Shown one piece after another: positions 1 to 12,190 of a stretch of 64,000 bases of DNA. The DNA is taken from contig JAOTON010001355.1 of the NCBI GenBank assembly GCA_034440635.1, positions 248,001 to 312,000 of the forward strand. Reading direction: 5' to 3'. Below the pieces are notes generated by a model that saw only the letters and a program-made list of their open reading frames with translations, did not search any database and was not told the origin of the DNA. The number at the start of each line of letters is the position of its first letter. Positions within the stretch are counted from its first letter, which is position 1. The stretch comes from Lepas anatifera. Its lineage: Eukaryota > Arthropoda > Thecostraca > Lepadidae. The translations under genes were made by a program, and so were the position numbers.

Positions 1-72
1 ATAACCTTCAGCCAGCGTTCTAACAGTATCAGTTCAGCATCTCACTCTTCAAGAGAAACACCCGTCGAAAAT
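1..72 (+). promoter_or_regulatory. Core promoter remnant and 5' UTR of cuticle gene copy 1
   Basis: The first four bases are the last four of the TATATAA box seen complete in copy 2 (33844-33850); the window edge cuts the rest. TCAGTT at 29-34 fits the arthropod initiator, which would put transcription start near 31 and leave a 5' UTR of about 42 bases before the ATG at 73. The block is almost identical to 33847-33918. Confidence 0.7.
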
Positions 73-3000
73 ATGAAGGTAATATTAAGCCTCACAGCGT
101 GGTGGTAACATATCCAGATAGATGCAACTTGTTTTCGAACGCACTGCCTTTGTCCAGGTCGTGGGAAGTCACAGATTTCCGCCCTAGGGGGAAGGGATTC
201 CCCAATGGGCCTCCGATCTACTTTCGCCCTGGTCGGGAGTAGGGAGGGTTCACGAGTGGCAGATAGCCGGTGAAGAATTATACCAAAACAAATTGTAGTA
301 GCGAATTCTTGGCTCAGCTCAACATTGGGGTCACGCCAGGTAAAACAATGTTATAGCCGAGATAGTTCTTGGCTCTAGCGTCAGACTGAGTTGAGTTAGA
401 GTCGATTCGAAGGCATTGTTCGAATTCCATTGTTACGACAAATGGAATTATGTATAATTTGGTCGTACCAGTCCAAAATGTAAGAAATGATCTGGCCCAA
501 GGTCAGACAATGGTCACCATCTCACCTAATATGGTAAATTTGCGTATCAGCCGACTCGCAATGACAACACACACGTAATGGTATAAAATAGAAGTCCTAT
601 GACCATTTCTGGTGAAGTTATTGAGCTAAGTCCAAAAGCCTGCTTAAAGAGAACAATCGACCACTTCGTCAGTTTTCTAAAAGGGATTATTTAAGGACAA
701 CACGAGTCTGAAAATCCCGACCTACATGTTGTTTTCACCTTGAATGGTACTGAACACAAATATGACCTTTTCCTTGCAAATTATGGCGTTATCAAAACAG
801 AATGCAGTTCATTTGAGGATGACCGAGGAATTGCGTGTAATTACAATACTGGCAGCTAGGGTACCGCTCGCAGGCTGCGAAGGTTGTCGTTGTTGTTGTT
901 GAAATTTGTATTCGATAATGCACACATGCAAACAAAACAAAAAATCACGCGATTGGCGCAAATGCCCTGAGGGCATATAACAAGGCACCTCTCGCAACCA
1001 ATACAAAATACACGATGGTGACGTCATAACCACAGCCGTCCACGCCGACACGCCCCGCCCACCGGCCACCGAACCACAGGATGAAATACCTCACCGGCGC
1101 GAGCCGCCTCCTGACGATGCCTAGGCCACCAGGTTTACCGTTATTATTGGAAACGTTTTGATTCAAAAATGAATTTCTGAAACGCTAAGGCAACACCAAG
1201 GCTCTCTCCGTCACTGATTTCATGCCCATCGAGAAGTATCCTAACTTTCTTTTCCTTGGGTACTTGGGAGAAATCTATTCCGAGAAGTTCTGAGATAGTG
1301 CGATATAACTTGTTTCGGCTCTCTCCATGTAGGTTACACTGGGTGATATAATGGGTTACCGTTTCAAAGGCGCTGCCGCAGGCGCAGCCGGGATGATCAG
1401 TTTTTTGAATGGCAAACATATGTGCGTTTAAATCTGAGATACCTAACCTAAGCTTTGTGTGTAGCGTGTTGCCGGTTTTGGAGCCATATGAGAAAAATGC
1501 TGGCGCGGGTTGAGCGTCCATAAGTTTGCTTAATTCTTTTCTGAATTTTTTAACTGTAGGGGAGGCACGAATCGTCTCTGGTAGTTCGTTCCAAAGTGTG
1601 GTGGTTGCGGGAACAAATGATCTTTGGAACAAAGAAGTTCGGTTTTGGGGGAGGGAGAGCGTCAGGGCGTTGCGTAGTCTTCGGTCTGTGTCTTGCTGTC
1701 GGGTGTGTGGAACCATATTAACTATAAATTCTGGGAGTCGATCGTTATTGTTAACAAGTCGATGGTATAAATTTAGACGGTGTATTTCGCGTCTAGTTGC
1801 TAACGTGTTCCATCCTAGATCTGATCGTAATTTTTTTGAAGATGTTCTGAACGGTGTGCCTGTAATGAGTCTCATAGCTCTATTTTGTAATAATTCGAGA
1901 CGGTTGGCATCATAAAAGGTTAGCTGAGGGCCATAGACAGTGTCACAATAGTCGAAAATCGGTAGCACATAAATAGTATAAAGTTGTGTCAGAATGTGTC
2001 GAGGTAAAAAACTGGGCCACGGGGTATAGAGGGCTTAGAGATCGATTCACCCTTAGATTAATTTCGTTCACGTGTTCGTGGTATCTGAGGTCACTGGATA
2101 AAGTTATACCGAGATGCCTATGACTGTCCGTGTGAGTTATAGCGTGACCCTCAAACCTGAGCTGAAGCTTTTTAGGGTTAGTTCGGGTTGAAAAAGTCTG
2201 TTGAATTGTTTTCGAAGCATTGAAAGTAATTAACCAACTTTTAGCGTAGCGTTCAATCGTGTTCAGGTCGTTTTGCATGGAGCTCTGTGCGAAAGACGGG
2301 TCCTGCGGGTTATACTGGGCGTAGATTGAAGTGTCATCTGCAAAGAACAAGATTTTGTTTGTGGTTTTGTCTGCTAGGTCGTTTAAATACATCAAAGCTA
2401 GCAAAGGGCCCAATACTGAACCCTGTGGACATCCTGCGTTGATGGTCACCGGAGAAGAGAGAGATTGGCCTATTTTAACTTGTTGTGTTCTGTCCTTAAA
2501 GTAAGATTGTAACCAAAGCAATAAATTTCCAGTGATTCCAAACTCGTATTGACACTTCAGGAGCAGGCCTCTGTGCCAAATTGTATTGAAGTATTTTGCA
2601 ATGTCCAAATAAACTGCGGTGAAGTCGTCACCATTGTCAAGAGTCTTATATAGTTCGTGGGTTAGGTAAGTCAGCTGAATTTCCGTGCTATGTCCAGGTC
2701 GGTAGCCGCTTTGCTTAGGAGAAAGTAGGGAATTGCTGGTGACGTGGGCATAAATTCTGTGGAAGATAATTTTTCCAAATATTTTTGATAATATGGGAAG
2801 GAGACTGATTGGTCTATAGCTCTGTGGGTCAGATGGGGATCCTTTCTTTTTGAATATTGGGTGTATAGTCGCCTGCTTCCACATAGCTGGGTAAACACCC
2901 AATTGTAGTGATTTGTTGAAAAGGGCAGTGAGCGGCTCATAGATAAGTACTGCAGCTATCTTAATGATACGCGCCGGAAGCTGGTCTGGGCCACATGATT

Positions 3001-6000
3001 TTGAAACGTCAATCGCGTTAATCAGTTTTAGAACCTCACGTTCCGAAACTATAACAGTAGAAAGTGACGGCAACTCCCTGTTTCTAGTTATTTCAGGATT
3101 GAAATCGTCATCGATGTCCAGTGCTGATAAAGACGCAAAATATTCATTTAAAATGTTCGCCTTAACCCCATCTCCAACTGTCATATTGCCGGCTGTATCG
3201 ACTAGTGGTGGTACGTTGGATTCCGAATGACGACCAATAATTGATTTTAGTGTTTTGTGGTATTGGTATGGATTTTGCTTGAATTTTAAAAGATAATTGA
3301 TTTTTGTCTGACGGTATCTGGTTATTCAGTTTTGTCACATAATTTCTCTGCGATCTCCATTTTTGCCAATCATGGATACAATTCCGCTTTTTTGCTAGTT
3401 TGAAAAGTCTATCACGCGCAGAATTTCTGATGTTATCCAGGGCTTGTTTTGTTTTGTTAGGCGTATCACCCTAGTTGGGATGGCATTCTGGGCTGCGCCC
3501 AAGACAACATCCGTGAATTCACGGGTAGCTTCATCTATGGTTTTAGACAAAATTTCATTCCAGTTAACAGCCTGGAGACTTCGGATAAAACCTTCTATGT
3601 TTAATTTGTCGTAATCCCAGACCAGCTTCTTATGTATGGGGTTGTTTGTTGGTACGATGTTAAGTGATGCATAAATCGGTAGATGATCAATTTGTGAAAA
3701 AGATGGTAAAGTACCACTGTCGTTTACAATTGATGGTTCGGAAATAAAAAATAAGTCTCTGAGGTTATTACTTTGACCCTCTAGCCTAGTTGGTTCTGCG
3801 ATCAATTGTTTGAGGTCCAGGGCAGCCCCCTCCAAAGTTTTCTACTACAATTCTACTACTGGGCGTACAAACTGATCACCGTCATTGACTTTGCATGTAA
3901 AATTGCCTATTTTTGGCGGGCTCTCAGCGGTACACCAACAGGGGCTCCCTCACAAAAATGGTATCATCAGAACAATCGTTCTGTCCAATTTCCATTTCTG
4001 GGATCCGATAAGCGGAGCCCATGGAAAATTTTGAGGAATGATGCAAAAACTGGAGCAATGTTTGCCGGTCTCCCACAAAGCTTGGGCTCGAATCCAGGTC
4101 GAATCCAAAGTTTTTCGCCGAATGCGATCTGCAAGTTCGCCACAATTATTGCAGGCCCTCGCTTTTCTTCTGAAATGGAAGTGTTAGACGAGCACAGATA
4201 GGACAAGTAAGGATGTAAGGACGAGTCAGGATAATGGTTATATGCCTACGAATGTTTTACAAGTTCCGCATACTAAGTTCCGCATATTCTGGTTATCGGA
4301 AAGCGGCCGCGCTCCTTTAATTTCACATACGTGGATCCAGGGGAAAAGGGAGGCATGTGGCACCCATCAACCCTCGGCGTCCCCTCAAATGGTCACGGCG
4401 CCCTCTTGAAAAGTCGATGGCGCCCCATGAAATGTCACTCCCCCCCCCCCCCCCAAGAGGCGAAAATCGGCGCCCACCGATAGGATTTTGCGCCCACCTG
4501 ATAGGTTTTGACGGTCAAAAGTGGCGCCCAACGGAAGGTATCCCCCCCCGATTGGAAATCCTTGATCCGCCTATGGGATTCCATATAAATATTAAAACAG
4601 AACAATAACAGCAATACTCAATAACTATGTCGAGTTCGAGAGGGAGGCCATATTACCGACTTTTCAAATAGTTTGCTCAGAGCCTGCTCATGCCCCCCTC
4701 CCCCTGGGTGTCCAAATTGTACAATCGAGAGGTTAGATTATAAAACAACCCATAGAAAACACCCCAAATAGCTAATTATATTGGCGTTTATTAGCCAGGG
4801 GACCACGTCCTGTCTGGATTATCCCCAGAACTGAAATATGAGTTGGCGTGGGCAAGGCTGAATGTGTGCACATATTCTTACTTTCTATCCAAGACAATTG
4901 AATAAGACAAATTTGCCGAGTTTATCAAGAAGTTTTCATGACAGGAATGCTAATTTTGATCTCATATGATGGTTGTTTAATCATCAAAATTTATCAAATG
5001 AACTCCTCTATGAAATTTGCCACTCCCATTAACTAATTGCAGACAATACAATAGGAAATACCTTAAGGAAGGCAATACAAACATGAATGTTGCGCTACTT
5101 ATTGCCAGAGAGAAAAAGATAAAGGTACAACCGAAAGTAGTCTACATTGATCCACTTTTTAACAAATTACCAACCGAAATTTAAACCAATGTTCATAAAA
5201 GAAAAACTGCAATGTTAACTTCAGAATATTAAACAAGCATTAAACTCAGCAGTCAAGGCCTCAGATAACAATATATGGAGGTGGATGCAAGGAGTTGGGG
5301 CTAGGAGACTTAAGTCCTCCCCCAATATGTTGGACCATCTATACAAATTACATAGATGGAGGTTGTTTCCATGGTGATCTGTGGTGTTTGAGAATGTAAA
5401 TATGTGTCTATACCTACATGATTATTTACCTGAAATGTATTCTCCATACTAGAAGTTTTAAAAAGAGTCAGCAACACAAAAATGCAAGAAATAATTATTT
5501 TAACTGCAATAAAGTGAACAAAGAGAAAAAGTAAAACAAAGTGCCTAAAAGTACGAGAAAGAGAAAGTTAAGACTCAGGATGAATTGAGCTCGTCAAAGA
5601 ATGGAACCAACAAACCACAAGCACCTCCAAAATTAACTTGATAATTGTAGGTAAGGTAAGGTAAATGACCTTACAAATTAGCAATCACAGCACCCAACAT
5701 AATTTTTGTACCCTAGACAGCAATTACCTAAAATAAAATTGGAATGTGCCAGCAAAATGAAACTTAAATAAATATCAGAGCATCTTTTGACAAAATACCA
5801 AACTAATTGCAATATACCAAAATACCAAACTACTGCGCCTTGCCAGACTGGTCTGGTGAGCCTTGCCAGATCACTGCTTGTACTGATTGACCTTCTCCGC
5901 AGCCCTTAGCTAAGCAACATACTGGCGACCAGCATTGAGGCTGTTCGGCCTCACCATGGTAAAGCTGAAAGCGATGTCTTCTTGAGGCTTGGATGGACAG

Positions 6001-8199
6001 CAGGAGACTTATCTTCCAGCACTGCCATGAAGTCATTCACCAGGCTTTAATTTCAATTTCACTTCAACAGCGAGGGTCTGAAGTACCTTTTGAGCTTTGT
6101 TCTAAATTGTTCTAAATATCAGAATATTTTAAACCCTCATTTTTAGATTGTTTTGTGGCAAGCTTAAATATAAATGGGCAGATATTGGCAATACCCTCCA
6201 TTATTAGGTTATGCTACGACCCAACCACAGCCAGATACTGCCCGTAAAAAGGCGCCTGCATTAGCAGTCTGATTCCACTGACTATAAGAAATACTAGTGC
6301 AAAATGACCACAAGAAATTGGTCCCGTGTCTTTTCTTTTGTCCTACAAACAAGGAAAGACAAGAAATAACTCTTGCCTTCTCTTAAGCACCCACAAACTA
6401 AAACAAACTCTTACCTTATTAACAAACAAAAATCAAATAAACACACTAGACAAACTGAAGTGACTTCGCCGCAGAAATACAGACGTTTTCAATTACAGCC
6501 AACAGCACTACTAGCACATTTTGGTTGGTACTATTTATTGCATTGTTCCAATTGATTTCGTAGAAAATGGCTTTCAAAACAAATTGTTTACCTCCCAGAA
6601 ACAGCCTGAAGATACCCTACACCCTACGGTGGAAAAACAGATCGTGGGGAATTATTACCCACAGTACATCTTGGTCCACCGCTATCAGGGGAAATATTAC
6701 CCACAATGCATCTGGGTCTACTGCGATCAGGGGAAATATTACCCACAATATCTCACAACTTTGGAGTACCCGTCCTTTACTACCCTGGTCCAGGGTATCC
6801 GTGCTGTCTTTTAGTTTTTTATCAAAAGTTGTTACACCACTGCTAACTAGCTGCATGCCAGTTTCCAGATAGATGTTGCCAACATTCCTATCGCCTAAGA
6901 TTAAAATAGCGGCAGGCGAATACGCGGCAGCCAGGGCTATACTATCGCTTAGTTTGTCAATAAAATCTTGTTGTCTTTGCACCAGCAAATTTGGCGGTAC
7001 ATATACACTGCAAATGATGAGAGTTCTTTCTCGTATTCTCAACAAGGTGCAAAGGCGATTCCATTGCTAACATTCATCACGTAGCCAGCGTGACAGAAAG
7101 GCAGCTAGGATTTAGACTATCAAAATTGTTGCATCCAGAGAGAAGGGAGTTCCTCCGGGGTTTGAATTATCGCTTTAAGCCATTATATTTTGAAATATAA
7201 AGTGTTCATAAAGTAAGTATGGAGACCTTCGGGTGGATTGCAATGTGTAAATAACAGCTTCCCGACACACACTACGCAACTGCTATATCACTTCAAAACT
7301 GATTATAAAAGTGGGACACTCCCTTTGAGTAGTCCCAGGAACCTCTCAGATTTCTCAAGGCACCCCATGGTTTTATCATTTTGATTATAACTGGTACACC
7401 ACATTTATCGAGCTCCCTGACTGATTCCAGCTGAAATATATTTTCTTAAAGGAAATCTGATGTGCAATCTAAGACCCACTAAACACACACATCACTACAT
7501 TTGTCCAAATATTACAGGGATCAAAGAACGAGTGACTAACTTACTACCCGACAGGTATTTGTGGCTTCTCTCCTGCTGGCGGCGGCTGCAGTGGCCGCTC
7601 CCGACGGTCAGGGCTACGGAGCTCCGAGGAGGAGCAACGCCGCGGCTTCCCAGGGTTACGGAACTCCCCAGAACGGAGGACAGAGTTACGGAGCTCCCCA
7701 GAATGGAGAACAGAGCTACGGAGCTGCCCAGAACGGAAGACAAAACGGACAGAGCTACGGAACTCCCCAGAATGGAGGTCAGAGCTACGGAGCTCCTCAG
7801 AACGGTTACGGTGCCGCCGAGGAGGGCTTCCCGCCTCAGCCGTACGAGTTCCAGTATGAGCTGAAGGACGACCAGGGCAACGACTACGGACAGCAGGAGG
7901 AGTCGGACGGCACGCGGGTGGAGGGACAGTACCGCGTGCTGTTGCCCGACTCGCGCACGCAGACCGTCACGTACTACGTGGAGGGCGACTCGGGCTTCGT
8001 GGCCAACGTTGAGTACGAGGGCGAGGCTCAGTTCCCTGATCAGAACGGAGGACAGTATGGCCAGGGCAACGGTGGTTATGGTGGACAGTCTTCCAACTCT
8101 GGTTATGGTGCTCCCAAACCCAGCAACGGGTACGGAGCACCCTCCGGTGCATCCCGCACACCATCCACCAGCTATGGGGGCCTCTTACTAAATATTTGA
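73..8199 (+). CDS. Pro-resilin-like cuticle protein, copy 1 (two exons, frameshifted C-terminus)
   Basis: Predicted secreted structural cuticle protein that binds chitin through a Rebers-Riddiford (chitin_bind_4) domain. Exon 1 is only ATG AAG (73-78), followed by a GT donor; exon 2 starts at 7555 after a CAG acceptor and ends at TGA 8197-8199, giving 216 residues. The start is chosen because Met-Lys plus exon 2 makes a complete signal peptide (MKVFVASLLLAAAAVAA, cleavage before PDG), and the same split occurs in copies 2 and 3. After it come SYGAPQNGGQ-type repeats, then the domain from YEFQYELKDD to GEAQFP, then a Gly/Tyr/Gln tail. The 7,476 bp intron contains a nested retrotransposon. Five G at 8176-8180, against four in copy 2, shift the last codons, so the tail reads GLLLNI instead of ASY. 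The 3' UTR is interrupted by a 4.5 kb element. The domain is intact, but normal expression is doubtful. Confidence 0.82.
1144..3822 (-). pseudogene. Endonuclease/reverse transcriptase ORF2, broken (C-terminal part)
   Basis: Read on the minus strand from 3822 down to 1144. First comes the end of the endonuclease, with the conserved SQIDHLPIYASL (family SDH motif; here IDH) near 3690. The reverse transcriptase runs about 3184-1943, with AGCPQGSVLGP and the catalytic FADD at 2333-2344. A C-terminal domain follows (1968-1144), with the NRLELLQNRAMRLITG and ATTTLWNELPETIRASP signatures of CR1/L2 elements. At least two frame changes break it: one between 3395 and 3184, one in the 1943-1968 overlap. 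A hAT-like insertion at 3823 separates it from its N-terminal part. It cannot encode one continuous protein. Confidence 0.85.
4326..4575. mobile_element. Small hAT-like MITE (GC-rich)
   Basis: The ends CATACGTGGATCCAG and, reversed, CATAGGCGGATCAAGG form imperfect inverted repeats of the GTGGATC/GCGGATC type common in this window. Flanks TAATTTCA and GGATTCCA agree at 5 of 8 positions. A related copy in the same orientation lies at 51928-52192 (shared CACCGATAGGATTTTGCGCCCA). Confidence 0.6.
6646..6750. repeat. 42 bp tandem repeat, about 2.5 units
   Basis: Units begin GGGGAA(A/T)TATTACCCACA at 6646, 6688 and 6730. They differ at a few positions. The array sits near the right end of the hAT-like element. 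Confidence 0.8.
6796..7041 (-). pseudogene. Endonuclease fragment of the same retrotransposon (N-terminal part)
   Basis: The minus strand encodes RERTLIICSVYVPPN and then AAILILGDRNVGN, the catalytic GDxN block of the endonuclease (normally GDFN; here GDRN). It breaks at 6795, exactly where the hAT-like element's target duplication begins, and the reading continues at 3822 on the other side. The element's 5' UTR, ORF1 and first endonuclease motifs are absent. Confidence 0.8.
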
Positions 8200-8644
8200 A
8201 AATGAGCAAGTGTTTAAGCTTTGTCACGTGTTTGACAAGGAATGTAGAAAACGCTCTATAATGTCTTTCTGACTTGTCTTGAATCAAAACATGTGTTTGT
8301 ACCGTGATTTAAGTGCGTACGCAAGTGACTGTGAGCCTAAGTATTTATGAGTTATTAGGAACGCAGTCAACTGCGTAATTGTAAATCTTGGTGACATGCA
8401 CATTAGGTAGAGTTGAAAATAACAAACATGCGATTTTCTCCTTTGCCTAATGTTTTTTGTTTGCCTCTAAGTGTGTAGAAACTGGAAGTAAAATTGTTAT
8501 TTCCCAAAAAAATAATTTCGATTGGTGGAATTTCAGTTGAAAAGTTGGTGTTTTCCGCGTTTTTCTCTGTTTCGGCCGCCTGGTGCTAAAAAATACTACA
8601 TATTTAACTACTCATAAAGGTAGTTATAAATTTCACTGGTTTAA

Positions 8645-9874
8645 CCCTATTTCCGGCAGGGGGGCTAATATTGCCCCCTCAGGTTTTTCGAGAATATCTC
8701 CGAAACGGCTTGCGATAGAACTTTGAAACTTCCTGACTTTTCCTAAAACTAGTACAGGCAGGTTTTCTGAAATTTTCAAAATTATATATTTACCAGGGGC
8801 GGAGCTATGGCTGGGTTTTTGGGGAGGTTCTATCCACAAACCAAGTATTATCGTATGCGATGGGTTTTTGTAAAAGGAAGCCGTCTCTGCTGATCCTGAT
8901 ACCAGTTATATGGTTTTATTATATCATTTTTTATGTGAGATGATAGTGCATTCACAATTGTCACTATTTGTATTCATCAGGGGCGGTTACAGCAGTTCAA
9001 AATGGGGGAATGTTATCAAGAAGGACTAAACGTTAGTAAGTGAGAAGACTGCTTACAGCCGTGGCAGGGCGAATACAATTGGGTATATGAAAATTCAAAA
9101 TAGTTATAACCCAATTCTAGATTACCAGAGGCGTGTCCAGTCACTACACATTTTCAAAATGTATATTCCCAGCCAGTATCACCGCCGCGACTCAATATCG
9201 TTGTATATTGAAAATGTGTTTCCAATCACCCCCACCCCCACGACGAGTCCTTGATCCGCCTATGTCACCCCCTTTCCCAGAGCTGCCATGGGAGGGTAAA
9301 ATTATCAGAAATTAAATTTCAACTAGTCGAGGGACTAATATACTCATGCATACCATTCGCATATTGTTGGTATGTATTTTACCCCACTGTTTTACCTTAC
9401 TGCATCCGCCCCTGATGAGTTTTTCACTTTTTTTCTCATTTATTTATGTGTCAAAGATGCCAAGCAGTATATGACGGCTTCTAATCCGCGTAACAAAAAT
9501 TTTTTAGGTTGTATATATTTCCCTCATAGTCCTGGTCCTGGAACTGCCATTGAATTTCGAATTTTTGCGTAACTCGAGTATATGAAAATTTTGGGTCAAT
9601 TATTTGTAAGTCTGAACTAGTTTTGTGAAAATCGTACAACAGAGACAAGGGTTATGGAAAATCTAAAAAATACACAAAAATTGTATATTTTGCACGACCT
9701 TCTCCTAAAAATAAAAATTTTGAAATTTTCTTTTTTCAAAATAAAGTTTAGCAGCAGAGGAATCTATGGCACTTTGAATTTTCAAAATCGGCCGGTTAGA
9801 TTACGAGATCTTAGGGGGGCCAATATTGCCCCCCTGCCGGAAATAGGGGTAGCCGGAGCCTGACGGAAATAGGG
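8645..9874. mobile_element. piggyBac-like non-autonomous element, TTAA target
   Basis: TTAA flanks both sides (8641-8644, 9875-9878), and the right TIR arm of the host element has a single uninterrupted TTAA at the matching place. The left end starts CCCTATTTCCGGCAGGGGGG and the right end, reversed, starts CCCTATTTCCGTCAGG. The right end then repeats the terminus CCCTATTTCCGGCAGGGGGG about 28 bases further in, so it is doubled. No transposase frame is visible in 1,230 bp. TTAA targets and CCC ends fit the piggyBac superfamily. Confidence 0.85.
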
Positions 9875-10079
9875 TTAAAGATAATGCCAGTTTTGAAAAC
9901 TAAAGAGCAAGAGCTTTCTAAATATGGTTTTACTTTGTCAATACGGATTTATTTAGATGGGTAGAATCCCGATAAAACATGTTGAATTTTTGGTATAATT
10001 CCCCAGTGTCGGCCGCCATTTCGGATAAAACATGCTACCTTGAACTAATTGCTTACTTGTTCTAATTATAATGCTCAAT

Positions 10080-12190
10080 TCCCTTGAATGAAATTGTCTT
10101 TGCTGCTTTTACCTTCAGAAGTTACATTGCACTTTAAAAAAATGGCTCAATGTATTTCATTACGGTATGATCAGGAGCATTGCATTGTCTCAGTCCAGAG
10201 AGAAATCGAACAGAGCCTTGTAGTCAGCTTTGCTCTCTGGCCTCTTCAGTATCTTCCTAGAATTCTTAGCGCTTCCAGGGGTAAATCCAGCGAGGTCTCC
10301 AGCTGCTCCTTGGCGATGGTGCAAATGTGAGCAGCGGCTCGCTTAGTTTGACTGAATCCCAGCAGATCAGAGCTTGCAGGGTTTCAGCCTGGAAGTTGAT
10401 GCGGAGAGCTCGGAACTGGCGAGTCAGTGACAAACCGAGCTCAGAACCCTTCCTGATATTGTCTATCATCACCTGCAATGCCAACCTTTTCTCATCCTCC
10501 TCGTCTGAGGCCAGTATGGTGATCAGCAGCAGCTCCGGATGGGCACCAGCGAGGTCACCAGCTGCTCCATGGCGATGGTGGATGTGATCAGCAGCTCCTG
10601 ACGATGTAGGGCTCCATCACGGCATAACTTCATCTGAGCAGCACTTTTGCGCTATCTGAAATTATCTCAGCATGTATCGGAGAACAGTCCACCAGCTTGC
10701 AGTCCTTCTTTATAGCAAATCACTGTTTTTAGTACACCCCGTTGATGAACAGAGAGAGATACCTAAGGTCCGCCGGGTCCTACCCCACTAACACGTTCTC
10801 CCTGGTCCACAGGTCTAGTAACCGGTTTGCGGTAGTAAGCCAACGGCTGTGATCCGGGGGCCGTTCACAATGATCTGGAGGGATTGAGGGTCGGTACCTG
10901 ACTCCAGGGCCCGCATCATCTTGTACCCGCACTGCTGGTCCCAGCTTAGGTCTGCTAACACCCTAGGAGGGTGACGAGTGGTTCACCACAAGATATCGGT
11001 GGGAAGTCACTGTTGTAGGGTAGGGGCTGGGTGTGCGGGAGGAGGCAGCCGGTAGGTCAGTCCAGGTTGGTGATCAAGTGTGAGGAAACTGGTGATCCTC
11101 AGGGCGATCACCTGGCCTGGCCTCATCTCTTTCACATTTTCCCTGCTGTAGTGCATCAAGAACTCACCCTGGCCGTCTGTGAGCGTGACATGCTCTTCCT
11201 TGAAATACCTGACGACCCTAGTGCCGCACTCCAGAGTGACCCAAGCCCTCGCCGTCTCTCCCTTTCCATCAAACTGTATGAAACTGATGCCAGCGGTCCT
11301 CGTTCATTCCTCCGCCTTTATCGTCACCCTCACCATTTCCCTCTCCGCTACCTGACCACCTTGGCCTGGTCCACCAGCAGACCGGGGTCCTCCGTGCTGA
11401 CCAGCTTCATGCCCACGGTATAGGAGGAGAGGATGTTGGCCAGTGTCATCTGGGACACGCCGTCCCTCGTGACCACCATCACCGTCTCAGGGAAATGCTC
11501 CCGGTTCTGCCGGCCGCTCCAGTTTCTAGAAGCATTGGTATCATCACTGCTGGTGGGAAGCTCATGCATGGTGCCCTCCCACTCCTGGAGTAGCTTCTGA
11601 TTCTGCTGATGCTCCCTGTGCCTGGTGAAGAGCTTTTTCTCTCTTGTGGCTTCCTTGTGCTCCCTTTCCTCCCTCTTCTGCTTATCCAGCAACTCCATTT
11701 GCAGAGCCTTCTCTTGTCTTGCCGTCTTCACTGCATCCATTCCAGCAATCACCACCTTGCCCTTGAAACGAACCTTACTCCGCTGGTCGTACATGAAATC
11801 CAGCTCTAACTCAGATATTTGGGACTCCTTGGGGCACCTGCACCGGATGTGAGCCATGGACTTGCAGCCGATGGGGCAGCCGGGCTCAGCGTAGAGGGTG
11901 ATGGGGTAGTGGCGACTGGATATGTCAAATAGCTTGTCCAAATCTTCCAGGACGCTCTCCCTCTCCCCTCATGGTTTCCCATATTTCTTCCTCGTACCTT
12001 TTGGCTTCTATCCTCCACTGGCTACTCCCTTAATTTTGGTCCACAGCATTTACATTATCCCCGCTACCTCCCTTCTCTTCACCAGTGCCCCCACCATATT
12101 ACTGTTGACCTTCCACGCTGAGGGGACAGCCTTTTCTACCTTCTTCGCCACCTCCATGTTGGGGATGTACCTGCAGTACCTACCTACCTA
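10080..12190 (-). pseudogene. Decayed gene of a TE-associated protein family (function unknown)
   Basis: The best-preserved part is 11941-11348 on the minus strand. It holds a Cys-rich stretch (EPGCPIGCKSMAHIRCRCP), then ELELDFMYDQRSKV, a long Lys/Glu/Arg-rich probable coiled coil, and a conserved block ending LVDQAKVVR. Further fragments appear in other frames at lower coordinates, for example DPADLRYLSLF near 10770 and a QFRALRINFQAETLQALI-type stretch at 10484-10266. From memory, uncharacterised proteins with this layout are frequent in crustacean and cnidarian genomes. Lying between the two TIRs of 8380-12914, it is probably that element's own protein. Stops and frame changes make it a fossil. 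No catalytic motif could be assigned. Confidence 0.55.

Larger units (their letters stand above)
3823..6787. mobile_element. hAT-like DNA element inserted in the retrotransposon endonuclease
   Basis: An exact 8 bp duplication GTCCAGGG flanks it (3815-3822 and 6788-6795). The ends read CAGCCCCCTCC... and, on the opposite strand, CAGGGTAGTAAAGG..., and both carry CTCCAAAGTT close by. An 8 bp target and CA...TG ends fit the hAT superfamily. No transposase-like frame is visible in the 2,965 bp, so it is non-autonomous. It contains a smaller hAT MITE (4326-4575) and a 42 bp tandem repeat near its right end. Confidence 0.8.
884..7041 (-). mobile_element. Non-LTR retrotransposon (CR1/L2 group) in intron of copy 1
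   Basis: Copy 2's uninterrupted intron (near 34730) shows that the sequence between about 884 and 7041 is an insertion. It lies antisense to the host gene. The minus strand encodes an apurinic-type endonuclease, a reverse transcriptase and a C-terminal region typical of CR1/L2 elements. The low-coordinate end carries a short CAA-type repeat on the minus strand (about 880-905), like the microsatellite tails of this group. The high-coordinate end starts inside the endonuclease, so the copy is 5' truncated. A clear target duplication is not visible; at most about 4 bases (GAAG) repeat. Confidence 0.85.
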
